From Ichthyophis bannanicus (lineage: Eukaryota > Chordata > Amphibia > Gymnophiona > Ichthyophiidae), in the NCBI GenBank assembly GCA_033557465.1, contig CM066032.1, forward strand, positions 57,014,955 to 57,078,954: 64,000 bases of DNA, in the 5' to 3' direction. Each line of letters starts with the position of its first letter. Position 1 is the first letter of the stretch. The position numbers were made by a program, and so were the translations under genes. The notes beneath the pieces are model-generated. The model saw only the letters and a list, made by a program, of their open reading frames with translations. It was not told the origin of the DNA and did not search any database. Shown here piece by piece: positions 40,891 to 52,935 of this stretch.

Positions 40891-43800
40891 TCCACCTACA
40901 TTTGTTTGAATATGTGTGTACTGCTAATACTAGTTGACATTTGTATACCAATATCAGTAAGATGCAACACTCAACTGACATGTAACAGACACTGCCTATA
41001 CATCCCAACTTCAAATCTACTCATGACTGAAACACAGAAGATGTGGGGAGGGCACAACAGTGGGTGGATTATGTGTGTAGGGAGTTTTAGGCTTGTGGGA
41101 GGTGTTGGGGTGACATACCTGGTTTGTGGCATATTGTGATAGATCTTGCTGTGCAGTTTGATGCTTTGGGTGCAGCAAGGTGAAAGGCATGTGGTGTGGA
41201 GTTAACAGTGGGAGAGCAGACCATGGTTGGGGACAGTTGTCCAGCTGTGCGTGTTTGTCATTTAGTATTTTGAGCTGATTGTGTGGTTGGTATGCTCTGA
41301 TGAGCAGGATTTGTGTGTTCGTTGTTTTTGTATGGCGCTACATGTGATACATAGCAATATATACATGCTCAGTAGTATTTTTAATACTGGTATTTAATAT
41401 CCTTAAGGGAAGTTACTGCAACACCACAGTGTGCCTGAATGTATAGGTCATCACGTAGCCCTGACATGGATGCGGGGAAGGATAGGGAACCTGTGCAGTG
41501 TCCAGCCAGGGGGAGTATCATTGCCCTTTTTTTTGGCTGTAGAATAGCCATGCAGTGCAGTGTTGCATATTTACACGCAGTCAGAGATGATTCAGGCCAG
41601 ATCAGGAAGGTGTAGGTAAAGTAGGCAAGCCAAGAGCTGAATATGGGGGTGGAATTGGGTTTTAATGGTGTTTTCAGGGAGGACAGAACAAATCTAGCTG
41701 ATGACATCTAGACATAAACCACATGACTCAACTACAAGCTGTGTACATGTGTAGAGGAGGAGAGTGCAGTCCAAGACAACAACTACATTGCAGACCTTAG
41801 AGAAGGAAAGATATTTCCACACTCACAAAGAGGCTCTGATGGGAGGGGAGGTTTTAGGTGCACATATAGGCTATCCATGCTTTGCCATTATCACTTCCAC
41901 ACAGTGGGATGACATGCAGACATCAAGGTCAGGTCACAAACAGACATTGGGGTGTGGTTTAGTGGACATAACGCAGACATTGAGATATATATTTGAAGCT
42001 CATCAGCACACAGCTGTTAAATTAGTCAAGGTATGTGATATACACACCAAGGAAATGTATATGGACAGAGGATACAGAAGGTGCCCCTGCATATTTCCGT
42101 GTGTTACAGGAATTGACAGTGGGTTAGCAGACAACATTGAGACACCAGTAAACACAGTGAAGGGGCATTGGGAGCAATATGGGGGACACAGGATAATACT
42201 GCGGCCTTGGAGTGAAGCAGGGACATGGTAGGGAGCAAACACTTCTGTTCACCAGTTTGTACGGCAACAGAGAGGTCAGGGAGGGGACAGACAGAGTATG
42301 GACCCTTGTAGTTTTCCAAACAAACGTCAGTGATAACTCTCACATGAAAGAGATCTGTATAGTGTGATGGTGAACATTCAGTCTTTAAAGGATCTTGGGG
42401 GGTCTGTGAGCTGAGTACAGGAAGGTGCAGTATGTGTGTTGCACAGCTAGAACATGACATATGTATGTTTCCCTTGTGTTTCTCAATCCACATGTCCTCA
42501 GTGATCTGTCATATTGTACATATGTTGTTGTTCACCTCTTTTCCCTGTACCTCCATACCCCATATCTTGCTGTTGGCACACATATCCCCATCTTTTCCTG
42601 TCCAGTTTGTCTTCTGCAACACTGTCTCTGGGACACGGCCAACAGAGCTACATGTGTGTGGAGGTCCTAGGTGTTTGAGTGGTGGGCTACACGTACACCA
42701 TTCCCCAACTTTGTACCATCAGCCAACACCAGTGTATCATTGCATTTCACAAGGCCTTTAAGTCCACTAATCTCCAATTGTGCACATACAAGCCGTATGC
42801 TACTGCTGGCACGCATACTGTGTGGGTGTGTGTTTTTGGGTTGCTTGTGTTATGATACAGTGTGCAGGCATTTTACATTATCATGTGCTGTGAGTGGTCT
42901 GTACACCTAGGGGGCGTTGGTGACCGTGCTATTTCTACCTTACTGCTGTTTAAAGTGTGAACATTGTGGACATGTGTTGTGTGTTGTGAGCAGAACTGTG
43001 TCTTGTGTTCTGACAGACCACTGTTGAACAACATTTTTGTATCACAGATATCGCCATAATGTGGACATGCATCAACAGTGGCTTGACTTGGTGACATGGT
43101 AATTCTACACGTTTTGATGACATCGTCTCCCTTCACTGTGACCTGTTGTGGCCTTTAAGTGCTTCAGGGGAACCAAGACATACACTTGATGCAAACACAC
43201 GGTAGGTTGCACCTTTGTTCTTTGTGAATGGCATCAGCCTTTACATGCTAATGATTTACTGTTTGTTTCATATACATTTCCTGTTGGCTCTCTGTTCACA
43301 AACGCTGATGCACATGGGGTGGAGCTGTGAGATGCCTGTGTAACATGGGCATAGACATGACCATATCCATGTGACACCCGCGTCTGCGGTTCAAAATATC
43401 CCCAACATGCAGTGTGTTCTGTGTTGTGATCATGTTATGTTTGCCTGTGTGTCCTTTTATTATGTGCATATTAATGTTTGACTCTCTGCAATTTGTGCTG
43501 ATGTGGAAAGCAGCATAACAATACATTATTTATCCTCTTCTGACACAGGGCAGAGAACAAACCAGCCACATCTACTACAGTGCATCCAGCGTCGCCATCA
43601 TCCACCTGTTGGGGGACACAACACCATGGAACTATCCCTGGGAAATGGTGCCATAGGATGTTTGACCTCTGCGAGTGGGACACATGCCTAGGATGGACAG
43701 TATTATTGTTGGATTGCTACTTTGGCCATGACAGACTGTCCAACACACTGTTGCTGCCGTGCTCTGGCTGTGTGTCATGTTCATCACAGGAGACACACAT

Positions 43801-45087
43801 GACCTTTCCAGTACTGTGGCATATTGGGATGTGGCCCTTGACTATGCATGCCCAGGTTTTCAAGGACAGTCTTAACCTGACTTGTTGGATTGCAGACACA
43901 CTTTGCACTTTGGACACTGTGTACTGGTCCCCATGTGTGCAGCAGGGACTGACATTGTCGCTGTATGTTGTACATTCCTCCAACGTTGTGTTTTGGTCAT
44001 GTGTGTGAAATGGAACACAGGATACGCTCATCTGTTTGGTTCAATACAAGCATACAGCCATGCGTGTGGCATAGGGGGAGCAATGGAGATGTCCTGTTGT
44101 CTATGTCCACCTACTGTCCACTTGGACATGATACAGTTTTTGCCACAATACCGCTTTACTGCTCACCAACAGCTTGGATTGATGTTTTCACTCACCAAGG
44201 GTGTTTCCGTGCATGTGTCGCATCACTGTATCATGTTGAAACGTACACGGTGCATGTGCATATGACCAACTATGTTGGGGAAACACAGCATGTGGCAATA
44301 CGGCTTCTGTGTGGTTTACTGCAAAATGTTTGCCCTTACTTTCCATCTCTATATACTGGATATTGTGTTTGTTTACTGTACCAATGCGACACTCAACATT
44401 GATTTACAAACCTAGCATTGCATGTCTGTACAGTCCTATTTATCCCCTGAGGTAACGACACTCACATTGCCCCATTATATTTGGAGTGTCGCAGTGTGAG
44501 TGTCCGTTGTCTTCCTTCATTTGTGCATTCCATGTACCGTGATATATGTGTACAGACACTGTATCTACACCAACCAGTGCAGGGGACCTTCTGCATAGTG
44601 TTATCTCTGCATGTTTCTGCAGGTTGTTATTTTGTATTGGTTTCTGGGTTCATGTGCCTCTGCTACCTGTTAGCATATCCTCATTGTGCATTTGTCGATT
44701 GTTTAGGGTTACATTGTTGCAGCTTTGATTGCTATATCAGGCATTATGTGACAGCTGTAACATAACTTTCGATATGTGTTTTTACACTTTCAACATTTTA
44801 ACAACATATGCTGTTTTCAATTGTGTGACTCCTGTGTTGCCAGATTGATATGTTTTAAGGAAGAGATCATGATTGATGTGTGTTGGGCTCTCATCATGCA
44901 CTGCCTACTGTCTACATGCACTCATATGTAAGTAACACATTTGAGGCATGCAGCAGCATGTGGGGGGTGAGGGCCTAATGCATACTGCACACCATGCACC
45001 TGATGCACATTATCTCTCCTGCCCATCATTTGTAGATGGGCCAGTGACCTTTCTGTAGGATGTGGGTTGCTGCCCTGCTAAGTGTGT
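40891..45087. other. 4.2 kb without recognisable gene
   Basis: Rich in TGTG/CACA dinucleotide runs, with many ORFs of 60-150 codons on both strands but none with a recognised motif, consistent composition or sensible start. Cys/His/Thr-rich translations reflect the TG-rich DNA. The 3' end of the Harbinger element must lie in its first part, but I could not identify its terminal repeat. No LINE, MITE or tandem repeat was seen. Confidence 0.45.
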
Positions 45088-45172
45088 CACATTACTCCTT
45101 GTTTCTCACCACCACCAAAAAGTTGTCTAATAGACAATATTTTGGTGGTGGTGAGAAGCGAGGAGGAATGTG
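45088..45172. repeat. Near-perfect 85-bp hairpin
   Basis: CACATT...TTTCTCACCACCACCAAAA and its inverse TTTTGGTGGTGGTGAGAA...GAATGTG form arms of about 40 bases around TTGTCTAATAGACAA, with few mismatches. It could be a very short MITE or a cruciform-forming site. No terminator role is expected in a vertebrate. Confidence 0.8.
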
Positions 45173-45249
45173 ATGAATTCTATCTAACCTTTTGATGTTT
45201 TGGACATCTGCACCTTGCCTACTCACAATCTTAAATGACAGAGGTGTAA

Positions 45250-46430
45250 GACAGGGGTCTCCGAATCCAGCCCTAGAGGGCCACAAACCAGTCAGGTTGG
45301 CAGGATATCTCTAATGCATATATATCTCATGCATATTCATTAGGGCTATCCTGAACACCCGACTGCCCTAGGGGTTTAAGGAGGACTGGTTAAGAACCAC
45401 TGCGTTACACATATATCAAAAGGTTGCTATGATTAATGGCAGATAGCAATTCTTAAGTTCAGCATAATTTGCTGATTGAGCTGCATCATAGCAACCTTTC
45501 TGATGTCTGTGGAGTGTGTTTCAGTTCTGGTTTCTGACAGTGTTTACCACCCCGGAGAGTGACCCCAACAGTATTGCGTACCATAGCCATGCCTGCACTG
45601 TGCCCAGGACTGGTGCGGTGGCCAGGGCTGCCAAAAGCCTCTATATTTGCACAATGCTGGCATAGGTGTGGGAGTGTGTGTCTGTCTATCCAGTGTGTGG
45701 TGGCTGCCAACACCTGCAGTCCTTCTGTAGCCAACCAGGAGTCTGTTAGTAGCTGTAGCCCACTGGTTACATCACTGCCTGTGGAACCAGTGGTTATGGG
45801 GTTCTTTGATAGGGCTGTCTGAGGCATTTTCCTTTTATTATGTAAAGTAGTGTTTTTAACAAAAACACACTCACAGTGCTGTAACCTTAAGGTGCCTCAT
45901 AAAGCGCCCTCTAAGGTTTCCTATAAAGCGCCTTATAAGGCGCCCTATAGGGAACATTATAGGGTGTCGTGGTGGACAGTGCACTTTATAATGTGCCCTG
46001 TGGAGTGCCCTATAGGGCGCCTTTTGTGGCACCTTAGGTTACGGCACTGTGAGGGTGTGTTTGCTGGCAGCACTAATTTAATGTAAAAATGAAAATGCCG
46101 TACACAGCACTGGTTTAAAGAGTAGTGCTTCAGAAAGCCTTATTCATTAAGCCCACTAGGGGGACTGAACTCATCACCCCTGTACCATCAGTTAGTGTAC
46201 TAACCATTGTGCTACAACTCTGCTGCTGCAGTTTTTGGTCAGCACGCCTATTTAAGACTAATGCGTGTTAACGTGGCACGGCTTCCTCAATCGCGCGATA
46301 ATGTGCATGGCGCACCTTATCATGCGATAACACGCGATTGCTACGTTTAGACCGTAACACCCACTCTTTTTATTGCATCCTGCACACTATCACTGGGCGC
46401 ACATTAAAACGGTTTACTAAACATACCCCC
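45250..46430 (-). mobile_element. TIR element copy D (internally deleted)
   Basis: Reverse-oriented copy. The 5' end is at 46430 (plus strand reads TTTACTAAACATACCCCC), the sub-terminal GCGATAA block is at 46265-46350, a tRNA-like head at 46155-46215 (minus), the palindromic core at 45850-46085, and the opposed tRNA-like head at 45745-45800 (plus). It then jumps from sequence equivalent to about 870 of copy A to that at about 2060, losing the short ORF region, and ends with the hairpin (45418-45500) and an ATGCAAAT palindrome (45250-45405). Confidence 0.75.
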
Positions 46431-47219
46431 TTGTGTAACTGTTTAGCCAGCCATTGCTATGTGAAAAGGCATAGCACACCAGTTAATACAATGCCCTCAC
46501 AACCAGTGGTGATGTGCTTGACACCCCAGTGTGCTGACACCAAGATAAATGCATAATAAATGAACTGTGTTCAGACACATCACTGCAATCTGGGTCTTTG
46601 TATATATTGATTGTGCCACCATTTCCTGTGTACCAGCCATGGCACAGGCATGTTGTTAGTGTGCCTTAATGATCCACATTGATGCACGTTGCAGTGCACA
46701 TGTGTGTGCGTGCGTGAGAAAGGCAGTGCAGAAAATGGATACTTGGTTGAGAAAGCCTGCCTTTACCAGCAGGGAGTTCAGGCACCTAGCAGGGCTGATC
46801 TGCACCAGGCAGATGAGACTTTTCCCCAGCTCTTCAAAGAGCTGGGGCATGTGCGGAGGGCCTGGGACCGCGTCACAAGGTGCTTTAATCGTCTTGCAGA
46901 CTACCCACATGAGGTAAGTCTATGGGGACAGGGAAGTACATCCATATACATATCCAGTGTGGATTGTAGGTGTGCATGCTGCTGTGTGTAGGCATTCTAT
47001 CTCATTTATGTTTATTAGTTAAACCCACGTGATATACCGCCTATGTATCATATCAAAGTGGTATGCCCTATCCCCAGGAGGCCAAGGAACTGATCACAGA
47101 GTTCCAGATGTCAGCCTGGTGTTATGGCAGCTGCTGCTGTTGCTGTGTGAAAATACACCATAACACAAGGAGCCCCTAGATCTGCCTAAAGAGGTTTGGT
47201 AAACATCATGCTGATATGG
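46431..47219 (+). other. Unassigned stretch with a possible exon-like frame
   Basis: No recognised gene. One plus-strand frame (about 46720-46912) reads AENGYLVEKACLYQQG and LFKELGHVRRAWDRVTRC, ending next to GAG|GTAAGT, a good splice donor. It may be an exon of an unidentified transposon protein. The rest holds a short reverse L2-type tail (GTTTATTAGTTAAACCC, GATATACCGCC) at about 47000-47050. Confidence 0.35.
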
Positions 47220-49600
47220 TAGGTTCTGCAGTTGCAGGGTAACACATCTGCCCTACCCCTAGGGGCCTTGAGACCTGCTCCAAATGCTCTGTCATTCATC
47301 CTGGTGATACAGTTGTATGTGCATTTGCAAGTTAAAACATTTTCCCTACCCCCAGGAGTACTGAGAGCCCCTCAATGTGGGCTGTCAGTCACCCTGGTGA
47401 TATGGTTGTGTGTGCATTTGCAAGTTAAAACATTTGCCCTACCCCCAGGGTTTCTGAGAGCCCATTGAAGTGGGTTGTCAGTCTCCCTGGTGATATGGTC
47501 TATGCTGCTGTTGCTGTGTTATATTCCACCCTACTCTAGTCTCCATATTGATAAAAACATAGAAACATAGAAATATGATGACAGAAAAAGACCACATGGC
47601 CTATCTAGTCTGTCCTTCCATATCAACAACTACAACAGTCCCCTTTTTACCTTTAGAGATCCTCTGTGTTTGTCCCATGCTTTTTTAAATTCAGTTACTG
47701 TCCTCATCTCTACCACCTCCACTGGGAGACTATTTCACGGATCCACTACTCATTCCATAAAGAAATATTTCCGCATATCACTCCTATATCTATCTCCCTT
47801 CACCCTCATCCCATGTCCCCTTGTAGCAGAACTTGCTTTCAACTGAAAGAGGCTCTCTCCCTGAACATTTATGCCACGGAGATATTTAAACATCTCAATC
47901 ATATCACCTCTATCCCGCCTTTCCTCTAATGTGTACATATTAAGATCCTTCAGTCTGTCCTCATATGCTTTATAATGAAGACCACTAATCATTTTAGTAG
48001 CCACCATCTGCACCGACTCCATCCTGTTCACATCCTTTTAAAGGTGCGGTCTCCAGAATTGCACACCATACTCCAAATGAGGTCGCACCAAAGACTTATA
48101 CAGAGGCATTATCACCTCCTTTTTTCTGCTAGCCATTCCTCTCCGTATGCACCCAAGCATCCTTCTAACTTTTGCCATTGCCTTTTCTACCTTTTTAGCT
48201 ACTTTAAGATCATCAGAAACAACCACGCCTAGGTCCCACTCTTCTTTAGTGGACAAAAGTACTTCACCCCCTATACTATATTGCTCCCTTGGATGGCTGC
48301 AGCCCAAATGCATGACCTTACATTTTTTAACATTAAATCCCAGCTGCCAAATTCTAGACCATTCTTCAAGCTTAGCTAGATCCCGCCTCATGTTATCTAC
48401 ACCTTCCTGGGTGTCTACTCTATTGCAGATTTTGGTATCATCCGCAAAGAGGCAAACCTTACCCGACAGCCCTTCCGCTATATCACTAACAAAGTTGTTA
48501 AAAAGAATCAGACCAAGGACAGATCCCTGGGGCACACCACTGGCAACATCCCTCTCCTCAGAGTGAGCTCCATTTATCTGTACTCTTTGTCGCCTCCCAC
48601 CCAACCAATTTCTAACCCAAGTAGTAACTTTAGGGTCCATCCCTAGGGTGCTCAGTTTGTTTATAAGTCGCCTGTGAGGAACAGTGTCAAAGGCTTTACT
48701 GAAATCTAAATACACCACATCTAGGGCTCTCCCTCGGTCCAACTCCCTGGTCACCCAGTCAAAGCAATCAATCAGATTTGTCTGACAAGACCTGCCTCTG
48801 GTGAATCCATGCTGTCTCGGATCCTGCAATCTGCTGTACTCTAGAAATCTCACTATTTTCTCTTTCAGAAGCATTTCCAATAATTTACTCACCACCGAAG
48901 TTAAACTAACCAGCCTGTAGTTTTCAACCACATCCTTACTTACGCTTTTGTGTAAAGGCACCACATGAGCCTCTCTCCAGTCCTTTGGTCTATGCTGCTG
49001 TTGCTGTGTTATATTCCACCCTACCCCCAGGAGGCCTGAGAGCCCATCAAAGTGGGCTGTCAGTCACCCTTGCGGTATGGTTAATGCTGCTGTTGCTGTG
49101 TTATATTTCACCCTACCCCCAGGAGACCTGAGAGCCCATTGAAGTGGGCTGTCAGTCATCCTTGTGGTATGGTTTATGCTGCTGTTGCTGTGTTATATTC
49201 CACCCTATCTCCAGGAGGCCTGAGAGCCCATCAAAGTGGGCTGTCAGTCACCCTTGTGATATGGTTTATGCTGCTGCTGCTGTGTTATATTCCACCCTAC
49301 CCCCAGGAGGCCTGAGAGGCCATCGAAGTGGGCTGTCAGTCTCACTGGTGATATGGTCTATGCTGTTGTTTCTGTGTTATATGGCACCCTACTCCAAGGA
49401 GGCCTGAGAGCATATAAAAGTGTGCTGTCAGTCATCCTTTTGGTATGGTTTATGCTGCTGTTGATTTTTTATAATTCACCCTACCCCCAGGATTCCTGAT
49501 ATCTGCTAAAAGTGTCCTGTCAGTCACTCTGGTGATATGGTGTATGTTGCTGATGATGTGTGCTAAGACACCCTACCCCCAGGAGGCCTGAGACCTGATT
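47220..49600 (+). repeat. 92-bp minisatellite (split by a CR1)
   Basis: The CCTACCCCCAGGAGGCCTGAG landmark recurs at 49031, 49123, 49215, 49307, 49399, 49491 and 49583 (all 92 apart), and left of the insertion at about 47358 and 47450. Units on the left contain GTGCATTTGCAAGTTAAAAC, those on the right TATGCTGCTGTTGCTGTG, so two variants exist with a change-over at 47500. Degraded units may continue to about 49790. Confidence 0.9.
47535..48986 (-). pseudogene. CR1-D: 5'-truncated CR1 of a second subfamily
   Basis: Minus-strand RT frame 48038-48964: NYRLVSLTSVVSKLLE, QHGFTRGRSCQTNLI, VVYLDFSKAFDTVPH (motif A), SGVPQGSVLGLILFNNF, CLFADDTKICNRVDT (catalytic) and YGVQFWRPHL. A frame break near 48035 separates it from NRMESVQMVATKMISGL and LNMYTLEERRDRGDMI (47750-48031). 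The 3' tail reads ATTTCTATGTTTCTATG on the minus strand, differing from the TTCTTATG tail of the other CR1s. Flanks share a 38-bp direct repeat (47497-47534 and 48987-49024) that belongs to the minisatellite. Confidence 0.9.
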
Positions 49601-49795
49601 GCAAAGGTGGGTATGGCATCTAGATATTGTGGTAGGTGCTGCCGGGTTTAGACACACATTTGCCTGATTCCCCGGAGTACCTGACCTCATTACACATGTC
49701 TGTTATGGATCCTGATTGTATGGTAGGTGCAGCTGTGGATGTGCTGAAAACCATCCCACCCCCAGGAGCCATGAGACATGATTTAGAAGGTCTGA

Positions 49796-49984
49796 AACAA
49801 ATCCATATATTATTGATGTGTACGCAGTTTCTGGTCACACATCTGGCCACTCCCCAGGAGCCCTGTAACTGATTGCAGAAGAACATTATAGAACAATACC
49901 CACACCACAATACCCACACCACAAAACCCACACCACAAAAATAAAAAGTACTGGTCCAAAGCCTTCAATATTCATTATCTTTCT
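49796..49984 (+). repeat. Repeat shared with the foldback at 31261-31470
   Basis: Contains the GTGTACGCAGTTTCTGGTC block and AAAAGTACTGGTCCAAAGCC followed by TTCAATATTCATTATCTTTC. It ends at 49984 where CR1 ORF1 sequence starts. In between are three copies of CACACCACAA-type decamers (49900-49940). Confidence 0.7.
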
Positions 49985-50240
49985 ACATGCAAGCAGGGTA
50001 GCGTTCTCCGAAATGCTTCCTGTTCTACGTGCAGGACCCAAAAGGCAGGCAGAGCTCCGGAGTCTCAATGCGCGGATGAGACAATGGTGCAGAGATGAGG
50101 GTTTTGGATTTGTTTGGAACTGGGGAACATTCTGGGGAAAGGAGAGGCTCTTCCGAAGGGATGGGGTTCACCTTAACTGGGATGGAACCAGGCTGCTGGC
50201 GTTAACCTTTAAAAAGGAGATAGAGCAGCTTTTAAACTAG
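49985..50240 (+). pseudogene. CR1-G ORF1 C-terminus (esterase Asp-His block)
   Basis: The plus-strand frame reads LPVLRAGPKRQAELRSLNAR, then WNWGTFWGKERLFRRDGVHL and NWDGTRLLALTF before a stop. The DGVHLN block supplies the catalytic Asp and His of SGNH esterases, complementing the GDS and GTND blocks seen in the CR1 at 8366-8857. Only the last 75 or so codons of ORF1 are present. Confidence 0.75.
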
Positions 50241-50275
50241 ATAATAGGGGAAAGCCAACAGTCGCCCAAGAGTGG

Positions 50276-51035
50276 ATGGTTCAGAAGAATGTATCCTGGA
50301 AGGATACTACCAAAAGCAGAGAGGTTCCAAAAAAGAGTAAAGTAGCCCAAATGCCCTCGAGTATGGAGCAGACAGAGCTTAAAGATACCAAATTTCCCAT
50401 GTCTACCAACAGCCAAACTAATATGAATAAAATACAGTCTCTAAAATGCTTGTATGGAAATGATAAAAGTCTAAAAAATAAGAAGGGAGAGTTAGAATAT
50501 ATAGCACTAAATGAGAGGTTAGATATGATTGGAATATCAGAGACATGGTGGAAGGAGGGCAACCAGTGGGACAGTGTGATACCTGGATACAAACTATATC
50601 GTAATGATAGAGCTGATCAAATTGGTGGAGGGGTTACGCTCTATGTTAGAGAGAGCATTGAGTCGGAAAGGATTAAACTTTTGCAGGAAACAAAATTTGC
50701 TGTAGAATCTCTATGGATTGAAATTCCATGTAAAAAGGGGAAGGCGATGACAGTGGGGGTGTACTATCAACCGCCTGGCCAGAATGAACAAATGGATGAT
50801 GAAATGCTCAAAGAAATCAAGGAAGCTAACAAAAGTTATAGCGCAATAATAATAATGGGTGATTTCAATTACCCCGGTATCGACTGGGTCAGTGTCACGG
50901 CAGGACATGCTAGGGAGATAAAGTTCCTAGATGACATAAATGACTGCTTCTTGGAGATGCTGGTTCATGAACCGACCAGAGGGGAAGCCATATTAGACCT
51001 AGTCCTTAGTGGAACACCAGATCTAGTGCAAGCCT
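50276..51035 (+). pseudogene. CR1-G ORF2 N-terminus and endonuclease
   Basis: Plus-strand frame with ISETWWKEGNQWDS, IGGGVTLYVRES, VESLWIEIPCKKGKAM, VYYQPPGQNEQMDDE, IIIMGDFNYPGIDW and EPTRGEAILDLVLSG. These are the APE endonuclease motifs up to just before the SDH block. It starts some 35 bases after the ORF1 stop, the normal CR1 arrangement, and has no stop or frameshift. It ends abruptly after LVLSGTPDLVQ at about 51033, where RTE sequence begins. Confidence 0.85.
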
Positions 51036-51725
51036 CGAATTGGAATGTTACAAGATGCTCAAGGATCTATTTTGAATGATGCTGAGAAGATCAAGAAAAA
51101 GTGGAAAGAATATACAGAGTTTTTATATGATAAAGATCAAGTGGACCAACAGCCATTTCAACCTTTACCTTATGATCTGGAACTATTGGTGATGAAAGAA
51201 GAAGTTGACGCAGCATTGAAAGCCTTATCAAAGAACAAAGCACCAGGCATTGATGTCATTCCCATAGAAGTATTACAGCAATCTGATGCAGCTGTTACCA
51301 TACTTACAAGGTTCTGCCAGGAAATTTGGAAGACAACATCATGGCCAACTGACTGGAAAAGATCTGTGTTTATATCAGTACTAAAGAAAGGTGATCCAAC
51401 TGACTATGGAAATTATCGCACAATTGCTCTGATCCCACATGCCAGCAAGATTCTACTGAACATTATTCAACAGAGACTACAACCATACCTGGAACAAGAA
51501 CTACCTGAATGCAAACAGGGTTCAAGAAAGAGCGAGGAATGAGAGACATCGTGGTTGTGAGAGACAGATCCTTGAAAAGAATAAAGAATACCAAAAGGAT
51601 ATCTATTTGTGCTTTGTCGATTACAGTAAGGCTTTTGACTGTGTAAACCATGAGAAACTCTGGGCCACATTAAGAAGCATGGGTATACTAGAGCACCTGA
51701 TCGTTCTCTTGCACATTCTGTACAG

Positions 51726-51796
51726 TGATACTGCAGTTTATCAGAGTTAAAGGTAAAAAACACTATCACCTTTCACTCTGATAAACTGCAGTATCA
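51726..51796. repeat. Perfect 22-bp (29-bp with one mismatch) inverted repeat
   Basis: TGATACTGCAGTTTATCAG-AGT at 51726-51747 is exactly inverted at 51775-51796, and the arms extend to 51754 and 51768 with one mismatch, leaving a 13-base loop. The left arm is RTE coding sequence, so the right arm must be a copied inverse of it. This suggests a template-switch or snap-back event at the junction of the disrupted RTE. Confidence 0.85.
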
Positions 51797-52105
51797 GAAG
51801 GTCTGAATCCAAAGATGCAGCGCAAGTCCTGGTGTTCTTATAGAGTATTTATCTCTAGTTCATTCAGGATTTACCACCGCGGTACCAGATGAAGTGAGAT
51901 TATACATGCAGACCAACTTGTTCATATATTAGAACAAACAGCCAAATAAGCCCTTGATGAAGGCATAACGAAACACGGCCTGTGTTGGGCCATTGGCTGA
52001 AATTGATTAATAAAAAATATTATTCCTCTGCTATACATGTTTTGGACTGGTTCAGTTTGTTGGCATGTGGTTTCTTGCTTTTGTGTTGGATGTACCCTTC
52101 ACGTG
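51797..52105 (+). other. Unidentified insert in the RTE
   Basis: No ORF. Contains CCCTTGATGAAGGCATAACG followed by AAACACGGCCTGTGTTGGG, a motif layout (TGATGAAG...GAAAC) also seen in the foldback arms at 31745 and 31955. Probably the tail of a separate repeat family. Confidence 0.4.
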
Positions 52106-52537
52106 TATATGCAGAATTTGGACAGTGAAGAAGATAGACAGGAATAAAATTGATGCCTTTGAATTATGGTGCTGGTGGCGAATACTGCATATACCATGGG
52201 CTGCCTGAAGAACAAACCAGTCAGTACTAGAGGAAATCAATCTTAAGCTTTCTTTAGAAGCTCAGATGACAAGACTTCGACTTTCACACTTTGGACACAT
52301 CATGCGTAGAGAGAGATTATTAGAGAAAGACATCAAGCTTGACAAGATAGAAGGTCAACACAAAAGAGGAAGGACAGCAATGAGATGGATCGATACAGTA
52401 ACAGCAGCTACGGGTGCCAGTCTGTCAACACTGAGCTGCCTGATTGAAGACCGAACACAATTTAGGACAACTATCCAGAGGGTCGCCATGAGTCGACACC
52501 GACAACAACAACAACAACATCCTTAGATTATGGGATT

Positions 52538-52935
52538 TTAACCATTGTGAAATTTCTTTGAAGCATGATATGATATAATATGTTCAAAGTAAGGTTTTGT
52601 TGTGTCAAAAGACAGGTATAGCATTATATCATCAGCATAGATGGAAAATCCAACTTTGAATTTTGGAATGATATGACATAGGGGCTCTAAGTAGATATTA
52701 AATAAAAGGACAGAGAGGGCTGAGTCTTGGGGTAATCCTTGTTGTTGGTTATATACATTAGATGAATGTTGGTCAATTTTAACTTGCTGTGCAGCATTCG
52801 GATAGGTAAGATTGAAACCAACTAACCGTAGTGCCAAATATCCCAGTTTGCTTGAGCCTATTCAGAAAAATATGATGATTGATGGCATCACAGGTAGAGG
52901 TAATATCTAAGAAAATAAGGATATATGCTTGATCC
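52538..52935 (-). pseudogene. L2-type RT fragment
   Basis: The minus strand encodes YILIFLDITSTCDAINHH (motif A, altered), FGTTVSWFQSYLS, then after a frame change QQGLPQDSALSVLLFNIY (motif B with Gly to Asp change) and FSIYADDIMLYL (catalytic YADD). Truncated at both ends, without tail. Older than L2-A to L2-D judging from the substitutions. Confidence 0.75.

Larger units (their letters stand above)
51036..52527 (+). pseudogene. RTE/BovB-type LINE, internally disrupted, (CAA)n tail
   Basis: The plus-strand frame 51045-51542 reads EVDAALKALSKNKAPGIDVI, IWKTTSWPTDWKRSVFISVL, DYGNYRTIALIPHASKILL and LQPYLEQELPECKQG, the start of an RTE-clade RT. A frameshift near 51535 leads to DIYLCFVDYSKAFDCVNHEK (motif A). 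The middle of the RT, including the YADD motif, is missing between about 51745 and 52105, replaced by unrelated sequence. The C-terminus resumes: DAFELWCWWRILHIPWA, LSHFGHIMRRERLLEKD, KRGRTAMRWIDTV, and ends at (ACA)n, the tail type of RTE elements. Confidence 0.85.

Noticed and set aside
41764..44765. ORFs of 90-155 codons in the 41-45 kb region
   Set aside because: No motif, Cys/His/Thr-rich composition expected from TG-rich DNA, overlapping frames on both strands, starts often not ATG.
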